Shown here in pieces: positions 58,185 to 64,000 of a DNA stretch of 64,000 nt; the stretch's first letter is position 1, and each line of letters begins with the position of its first letter. The DNA lies in assembly GCF_945859685.1 (NCBI RefSeq), contig NC_079147.1:60666946-60730945 (forward strand). Reading direction: 5' to 3'. The position numbers were made by a program, and so were the translations under genes. This DNA is from Eupeodes corollae. Lineage: Eukaryota; Arthropoda; Insecta; Diptera; Syrphidae. The notes beneath the pieces are model-generated. The model did no database searches, was not told the origin of the DNA, and saw only the letters and a list, made by a program, of their open reading frames with translations.

Positions 58185-58500
58185 ATGGATCGCTTTACTA
58201 TCGCACAACGCATACAAATTGTTAAAACCTACTACAAAAATGGTGATTATGCCACAGCCACATAACGTGCTTTAAGAGGAGATTATGGTTTATTTAATCG
58301 TCCAACTACGCAAGCAATTGCCAGAATTTTTAAGAAATTTGAAAAGACTGCATTTGGTACAGATCTTGAAAGGCCCGTGCATCATCGTTTCGCTCGTAAA
58401 ACTAAAAATATTGCTGCTACAGCACTTACAAGTGAACGTGATTCCGAAGGCCAGAATGTGTCGATTCCTCGTGGTTTTAGGAATTAGGACTGTCTTAAGC
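58185..58500 (+). pseudogene. Transposase N-terminal DNA-binding region
   Basis: Starts MDRFTIAQRIQIVKTYYKNG, a helix-turn-helix of the Tc1/mariner/IS630 type, and continues with a block like RPTTQAIARIFKKFEKT, the second helix-turn-helix. Stops at 58264 and near 58485 and a frame change near 58390 break it. In the family this region binds the terminal repeats. Confidence 0.7.
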
Positions 58501-58868
58501 GACATTATGGCGAATATGACTTATTGCAAGATAGATAAATTTTCCGAGTAATTTCTGGTCGTGGGGATATCAACTGGCCACCAAGATTTTGCGATTTGAT
58601 ACCGCTGGACTTTTTTTTTGTGGAGCTACGCGAAAGGCCGTATTTATTCCAATGAATACTTTTAAGCCCCGATGAAATTTTTGCAAGTTCGTCTCAACTT
58701 GGTCTCGATCCGTGTTAGAGTTGAGAAATAATGATTACTTTTTCAAATAACTACAATAACTTGTAATTATTATTGAAAAAAATCACTAACTAATTAAATG
58801 TAATTGATAATTGTAATGTTTTTATTTAAGTTCTTAAGGGAAAGCTTTTTAAGTTACAGTCAAGTTGA

Positions 58869-59390
58869 TTGATTTCCTTATATATTCGACGGACCAAATT
58901 TTTACATGACCAAAATTTCTGGCAAAAAATACTGCAATGTCCCAAAGGCAGTAAAAATTTTTGGTCATTTGTAAAAAACATGAGGAATTCTTCCTCTTCT
59001 TCGGTTCCTACGCTCGTTGTTAATGACACTCCTTTTGTTAGCTCTTTAGAGAAAGCTAATCTCTTTGCTAGGCAGTTCGCCGCCAATTCTACGCTGCCAG
59101 TGAGTGTTATGACTCCGCCTGTACTTGAGCGAATTAGTGATTCTATGGGACCAATCTTTTTTCGCACTAGTACTGTGGCAAGAGTCTTAAAAGATCTAAA
59201 CACACATAAATCCGCTGGTCCGGATGGTATCCCCGCTATTGTTCTGAAGAGGTGTTCTTCAACGCTGGCAAAACCACTGCGTAAGCTTTTTCATCTGTCC
59301 TACTCCTCAGGTCTCGTTCCGAGCGGATGTAAATTGGCATTTGTACAGCCTATTCCCAAAAAAGGAGAATCTTCTTCACCCTCTAACTAA
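58869..59390 (+). pseudogene. L4 region before RT and RT entry
   Basis: This 173-codon frame has FWQKILQCPKGSKNFWSFVK, RVLKDLNTHKSAGPDGIPAI and SSGLVPSGCKLAFVQPIPKK. SAGPDGIP is the usual entry block of CR1/Jockey RTs. It stops at 59388-59390, where the family continues with RPFALT. Confidence 0.82.
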
Positions 59391-59531
59391 CGACCGTTTG
59401 CACTTACGTACCTTCTTTCCATGGTCATGGAAACGCTGATTAATTATTAGTATAAGAAATATCTTGAAGATTGAAAGCTTCTTAATGACCGGCAATACGG
59501 CTTTCGTAGCAATAGGTCCACTGGTGATATC

Positions 59532-59891
59532 ATGGTTCATCTCACCGAACAGTGGAGCAAATCTTTACATCGTTTTGGAGAAAGTAAGAGTATCATTATT
59601 GCACTTGATATTTCAAAAGCATTTGATAGGGTTTGGCATCAGGCTCGCTTATCGAAAATGTGTGCTTTCGGTTTTCATGAATCCCTGCTTCATTGGATTA
59701 GTAATTGCCTTTCGGATCGTTCAATACAAGTAGTATTGGATGGATTCAAGGCTGAAAACCATAAAATAAATGCTGGTGTGCCCCAGGGTTCTGTTCTATC
59801 TCCAACACTCTTTCTCATTTTTATTAATGATCTCCTGTCTGCAACATCTAATCCAATACATTATTTCGCTGGCGATAGTACCTACTCTTAG
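59532..59891 (+). pseudogene. L4 RT palm with altered catalytic motif
   Basis: Reads HLTEQWSKSLHRFG, IIIALDISKAFDRVWHQARL, LDGFKAENHKINAGVPQGSV and FLIFINDLLSATSNP. The catalytic FADD is FAGD at about 59868-59879, so one of the two essential Asp residues is Gly. A stop follows at 59891. The other L4 copy keeps FADD. Confidence 0.83.
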
Positions 59892-60128
59892 CTTTTCATA
59901 TTCGTTTTCAGTCTCACATCCCTATTCTTCGGATGTGTAACTGCAACGACAAAATATGATAAGATTCCGATCTAAACAGCATTGTTCAATGGGGATTAAA
60001 AAACCGTGTGGAATTTAATGCTTCGAAAATCCAATGCTGTCTTGTATCGTTAAAGCGAGATTACCCCCTTTGCCATTATCCATGGATAGTACCTCATCAA
60101 TGAGACTGAACACCTCGATAATATCGGT

Positions 60129-60317
60129 ATGTGTGTCACCAACCACTGCACCGTGTCGAAAAAAAATGCCGCAAGGTGTTTGGGTTTCCTTAGGCGATGC
60201 AAGAAGTATTTCACCCCTTCTGATCTGGCTGTTATCTACAAGACTTACATACGTCCAAAGCTGGAGTATAACTCCCATCTCTGGGCTGGTGCTCCTGCAA
60301 CTTACTTAGCCTCTTAA
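60129..60317 (+). pseudogene. L4 RT thumb fragment
   Basis: Reads NAARCLGFLRRCKKYFTPSD and YKTYIRPKLEYNSHLWAGAP, matching 41560-41640 on the other strand. A stop at about 60315 ends it. Confidence 0.8.
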
Positions 60318-60452
60318 GCATTTAAATTAATAGATGATAATATCATCATAAGTTCATTTACTTCGCTTGAACATCGTCGTAAGGTCTCTTGTCTGACCCT
60401 TTTTTACCGTTATTTTAACGGCTTATGTTCTAGTGAAATAGCTGGTTGCATT

Positions 60453-60774
60453 CTTTTCCATGCCCAGTCCTAATAAGCTTGAATAAATTTATCTCTTGCT
60501 AAATAAGGTACCAAATTTGGTAAGGTCTTGGCATATTAGATAAACTTATTCACAAAGTTCGATGCGGAAAAATATTGTATAATCTGATTCAAACGTCACT
60601 GTAACTCTTAGAACAAGGCGTGTTCAGAAATGTGATGCGTATGATATATGAGAGACTCTGATTTTTCAACTATCGCATTATGCTTTACTGAAGCTAAAAC
60701 TTAAAGTAGGTAGTTTTTGTTGAAAAAAAAAATAGTTTATAAGAAATAATTACATTATTACTCACAATTAGAAG
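60453..60774. other. No recognisable gene
   Basis: AT-rich spacer between the broken L4 and the Copia LTR. Nothing identified. Confidence 0.5.
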
Positions 60775-60976
60775 TGTTAAATTAATTATTTATAGAATAT
60801 TATGTAAAACTACTTTGCTTAAATTCACTCCTCTTAAAATATTGTTTTTAGTTTTAATCAAATCAAATTTTATTTACCATTGTTGCTATATTGTAATTAA
60901 ATAATAATATTTTGTCAGTCAATAAAAATCTTTTGTTCAGTAAACATTGAAGTATAAGTTTTCTTACTTCTATCAG
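60775..60976 (+). repeat. Copia 5' LTR
   Basis: Starts TGTTAAATTAATTATTTATA and ends ACTTCTATCA. It contains an AATAAA at about 60920, a possible polyadenylation signal. Internal sequence follows without a primer-binding site I can recognise, probably because of the gag deletion. Confidence 0.85.
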
Positions 60977-60983
60977 GTTTTCG

Positions 60984-61295
60984 ATGCTCAAGGCAAATCT
61001 ATTACAAGAAGATTCAATAAGACTTGAAAAGGAATCAGAAAATTTTGATAACCACATTTTAGTAGCACAAAATAAAAGCAATTTCAAATCATCAAAAGGT
61101 AAGAAATGTGTTAAATGTTTTTCATGCGGAAAAATTGACCATTTTGAATCAAAATGCCCTGAAAAGCAAGATGAACGAAACAAGCAGAAATCAGCTTCTT
61201 CGTTTGGGCATTTTAATGTTAAAGATTCGAGGATTGTCAGTTTTGGAGAATGGTGCCTTGACAACGGTGCAACATCGCATATGTGTGCATACTAA
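60984..61295 (+). pseudogene. Copia gag zinc knuckle and protease start
   Basis: This 103-codon frame has a CX2CX4HX4C knuckle (CFSCGKIDHFESKC, about residues 42-55) that would bind RNA. It then has the aspartic-protease motif in WCLDNGATSHMC near the end. The N-terminal gag region before LLQEDS is missing. The active-site triplet reads DNG, a common Copia variant. Confidence 0.83.
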
Positions 61296-61419
61296 ATGTA
61301 ATCTATGTTCCAGAACTGAAAGGTAATTTCATATCTGTGACAAAAATTTACTCGCAACTATCATTAATGTGAGTTCGTTGGTACAAATGCTTCAATAAAG
61401 AACTCTAAGGGGTAACGTA

Positions 61420-61755
61420 GTGATGAAAACCATTCATATTGGTGATGTTTATGTTGTGAAACCGAACATTTTTGTAAATGCAATGATAATTTACACAGGA
61501 TTCTTTAATCAAGTGATGGCACAGTCGTTTTGGCCATCTCAACATTTCAAGTCTAAGGAGAAGTATTGCCACAATATGGTGATGGGAATTGACAAAATTA
61601 GTGCCAGCAATGATTTTGAATGCGTTATCTGTGCTAAAGGGAAGAACAAAACCGTTTCCAAAACAGGCAACAACAAGGAGTGTGAATATTTTGGATGTTA
61701 TTCACAGAAAGAGCTAGATACTTCGTCACTTTCATCGACGATAAAAGCAGAATGA
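61420..61755 (+). pseudogene. Copia integrase N-terminal (zinc) region
   Basis: The frame contains ECVICAKGKNKTV, matching the Cys pair and basic run just before the integrase core. The upstream His pair is not clearly visible. It ends in a stop near SSTIKAE. The core continues in other frames. Confidence 0.7.
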
Positions 61756-62317
61756 TTTTTGTTTATTTTATGAGGAGTCTTGACGAAATTTTTGATGACT
61801 TCAGAAAATTCAAGCAGATGGTAGAGTGCCAACCCTCGAAGAAGATCAAAGTCTTATGAAGTGACAATGGAAGTGAGTATCTACCAAATTTTCATCCTTT
61901 TTAAAAGCCCATGATATCCAGCGACAATTGACAGTTCAATACTCGCCACGGCAACATGGAGTCGCTGAGAGGGCGAAACGTACCCTTGTTGAAATGGCCA
62001 GATGTTTAATTCTTATCTCAAAATTCCAGAGTATCTTTGGGGAGAAGCAATTAACACAGCTGCTAACCTCAGGAACAGGTCCATTTCAAAAAGTCTACAA
62101 CATGTTACACCATTTGAGGGCTGGTACGGAAGAAAATCCAACGTTTCGCATTGAGAGTCTTTTAGATTGTTTGATTCAAAAAAAAGAAAGGTGGTTAAGG
62201 ATCGTAATGTTGTTTTTTATGGAGACGCTAACGTTTCAGTTGAAGATAAAACCAAAGATGACTTCATTATTTTCAATTTTGAAGAGGAATCCTTCGCTGC
62301 CGAACCTAATTCGATAA
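61756..62317 (+). pseudogene. Copia integrase core
   Basis: Blocks are RMIFVYFMRSLDE (61749), SDNGSEYL at 61861 with the second catalytic Asp, directly preceded by an in-frame TGA, and a GVAERAKRTLVEMARCL block at 61960 holding the catalytic Glu. Several frames are used. Strand transfer would not be possible from this copy. Confidence 0.78.
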
Positions 62318-62479
62318 TAAGTCAAGCATCAGAATCAGAGAACATCCCAGACGTCCCTCAAGAATCAAGAAACCCCGAATCAAACCCTATGAATTGGTCC
62401 AGGCCGTCCAAAACTGATCAGAACTGGAAGACCCGGGTGACCAAGGAAAGAGTACAAAGTGATCGAAAATTTAAACTCA

Positions 62480-62939
62480 ATCCAAGAAGAAATGCCTACC
62501 AACGTCGCAGAAGCATTCAAGAATCAAAACGTGGATGAATGGAAATCTGCAATGAAGAGAGAATATGAAGCGTTAGTTTTAAAAAGGTACCTGGGATTTG
62601 GTTGACCTTCCTAAGAACTGTAAGGCCATTGGCAATAGATGCATCTTTAACATTAAGAAGAAATCAGACGGTTGTAGACTAGTCGCTAAAGGTTGTTCAC
62701 AGAAATACCAAGCAGATTATTTTGAAACGTATTCAATTGAAAGAGAAGGAGACAGAGGCTCGACAAGCATTTCTCAAGAAAAATATATCAAGGATTTTTT
62801 AAGAGATTTGGATATGAAAACTACTAGGAAATGCTCTTCACCGTTAGATCCTGGAATGAAACTGAAAAAGAGCACAGACGTAAGCACAGACAAAGTTGAC
62901 CAAACACTCTATCAGTCACTCATTGGAACTCTGATGTAG
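62480..62939 (+). pseudogene. Copia RT remnant
   Basis: RT entry reads EAFKNQNVDEWKSAMKREYE near 62513, then WDLVDLPKNCKAIGNRC, RLVAKGCSQKYQADYFETYS, and jumps at about 62735 to ISQEKYIKDFLRDLDMKTTR and LYQSLIGTLM. The catalytic YVDD region between them is deleted. A frame change lies near 62585. Confidence 0.8.
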
Positions 62940-63400
62940 TTGTCCACCACTACCAGACCTGACATAACCCACACGGTTAGTAAATTAGCTCAATTTAACT
63001 CAAACCCAAATAGAGACCATTTAAGTGCCCTTAAACAGATGATTCGATATATTTAAACCACATTAACATACAAATTAAACTTTAAGAAGACTTCTAAAAA
63101 TCTTATAGCTTATGTTTACGCTGATTGAGCAAACAATACAGATGACAGAAAGTCGTACACCGGATTTACTTTTATTCTTGCTGGAGGAGCAATGACAGTA
63201 GAGAAGCGCTCTACCTTAGAATTTTAATGTCAGAACTTGGATTTGACGAACTAATCCAAGACTAAACAACAGTTTTCAACTTGTCAAAAATACAATTCAT
63301 CATCCGAGGACAAAACACATTGACATTGCGTATCACTTCGTAAGAGGTCTTTTTAAAGATGAAGTAATTGATATTCAGTACAAAAACACCGAAGAAATGA
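62940..63400 (+). pseudogene. Copia RNase H remnant
   Basis: Reads TTRPDITHTVSKLAQFNSNP, HLSALKQMIRYI with a stop, LIAYVYAD with the first Asp near 63118, NNTDDRKSYTGFTF and a worn end. Stops at about 63053, 63125 and 63225 kill the frame. The polypurine tract before the 3' LTR may be GAGATGAGG at 63407-63415. Confidence 0.75.
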
Positions 63401-63415
63401 AGATTTGAGATGAGG

Positions 63416-63617
63416 TGTTAAATTAAATATTTATAGAATATTATATAAAACCACTTTGCTTAAATTCACTCCTCTTGAAATATTGTTTTTAGTTTTAATC
63501 AAATCAAATCTTATTTAATTTTCATTGTTGCTATGTAATTAAATAATAATATTTTGTCAGACAATATAAATCTTTTGTTCAGTAAACATCGAAGTGTAAG
63601 GTGTTTTACTTCTATCA
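63416..63617 (+). repeat. Copia 3' LTR
   Basis: Starts TGTTAAATTAAATATTTATA and ends ACTTCTATCA. Same layout as the 5' LTR, with two small indels and scattered substitutions. Confidence 0.85.
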
Positions 63618-64000
63618 AGAAAAATTAATTTTATCCCAATATAATTCAGTTTTTTATTAAATTTGACTTCTTATCCAAATTTAAAGGAGATTATTCTCAC
63701 ATTAGATAAATTAAAGATATTAGGACTTTAAGACTGAACTATAAGAAATTGAATTAAATTCACCGGTATTAAAATTTGTATCTTGATTAAACAAGTACAT
63801 AATACGAGGGATTCATTTTTCATTAAATATTAACAACAGTAAAGTAATTTTAATAAATATTTTTTATTCATTTTAACAATTTTTAGACCTTATCTGGCTT
63901 AAATATAACGGCTTTTACAATAGGGATATGTTAGTTGTGGCAGCTCATAGCCGTCATATTGGTTCTTTTACTATCTGTATTTTTTTTTCTAAGTCACAAA
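63618..64000. other. No recognisable gene
   Basis: AT-rich flank to the right edge. Nothing identified. Confidence 0.5.

Larger units (their letters stand above)
58092..58680 (+). mobile_element. Tc1/mariner-like element, internally deleted
   Basis: It has a left terminal repeat at 58092-58123, an N-terminal transposase part from ATG 58185, then a jump to a C-terminal block near 58555-58640 (GDINWPPRFCDLIPLDFF, holding the third catalytic Asp). The middle of the catalytic domain, including the first and second Asp, is deleted. I find no right terminal repeat. It is the same family as 27985-28690, judged by the shared terminal repeat. Confidence 0.72.
58840..60452 (+). mobile_element. CR1/Jockey-type LINE (L4), plus-strand copy
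   Basis: Order: region before RT (58869-59060), RT entry (59200-59390), RT palm (59430-59890) and thumb (60000-60310), with the sequence breaking off at about 60452 in the HRRNVSCLTLF...SSEIAGC region. The 3' end and tail are absent. Colinear with the minus copy at 41036-42354 apart from that copy's misplaced segment. Confidence 0.82.
60775..63617 (+). mobile_element. Ty1/Copia element, internally deleted, both LTRs present
   Basis: A 2.84-kb element with two LTRs of about 202 bases (60775-60976, 63416-63617), each TG...CA. The order in the fragmentary polyprotein is gag zinc knuckle, protease, integrase, RT fragment, RNase H; integrase before RT is diagnostic of Copia. Most of gag and the RT core are deleted. 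Flanking five-base duplications are AGAAG and AGAAA, one mismatch. The LTRs differ at about a dozen positions by eye, so the insertion is not recent. Confidence 0.88.

Overview
The window is AT-rich eukaryotic DNA that looks like an insect, most probably a dipteran with a large repeat-filled genome. That guess rests on the repeat families and the base composition; no host protein is available to confirm it. I recognise no intact host protein-coding gene. Nearly every coding trace is a broken transposable element, with stops, frameshifts and deletions in all of them.

I use working names for the families. L1 is a LINE with endonuclease and reverse transcriptase (RT) and no visible RNase H; copies lie at 1858-3782 (-), 16810-17578 (+) and 20204-23809 (+). 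L2 is a LINE with RT, RNase H, a C-terminal zinc knuckle and an AACCT-repeat tail; it lies at 9046-11316 (+), nested inside an opposite copy at 8460-9045 plus 11326-12312 (-), with a cousin at 15830-16780 (-). L3 is RTE-like (craniofacial-development-protein-2 type). L3-A lies at 14795-15742 (+), 32206-35099 (-), 37800-39290 (-) and 51391-54027 (-); L3-B at 26690-27955 (-) and 45995-48028 (-). L4 is a CR1/Jockey-type LINE at 41036-42405 (-) and 58840-60452 (+). L5 is Jockey-like, at 786-1857 (+) and 54130-54886 (+).

Other elements are a Ty3/Gypsy integrase remnant at the left edge and an internally deleted Ty1/Copia element with both LTRs (60775-63617). There are Tc1/mariner relics (27985-28690, 43195-43440, 58092-58680) and a hAT-like relic (39291-40120). 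A relic of an unnamed expanded family with a PIN/nuclease-like fold lies at 25485-26068. A tRNA-derived SINE family has at least seven copies or pieces. A 5S rRNA-like segment lies at 12331-12456.

Two tandem arrays stand out: an apparently perfect hexanucleotide array of about 96 units (54887-55465), and a degenerate array with a period near 150-210 bp (45085-48450) that is split by an L3-B LINE. The stretches between elements hold AT-rich sequence with a few GC-richer islands. One of these (about 19321-19793) resembles a noncoding 5' exon ending in a splice donor.

The best-supported histories are two insertions with clear target-site duplications (L1 inside a SINE, L2 inside L2) and a headless SINE with a 14-bp duplication. 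I found no convincing undescribed functional system. The most interesting leads are the repeated L1-in-SINE junction, the 5S-like segment, the TTAGG-like LINE tails and the two arrays.
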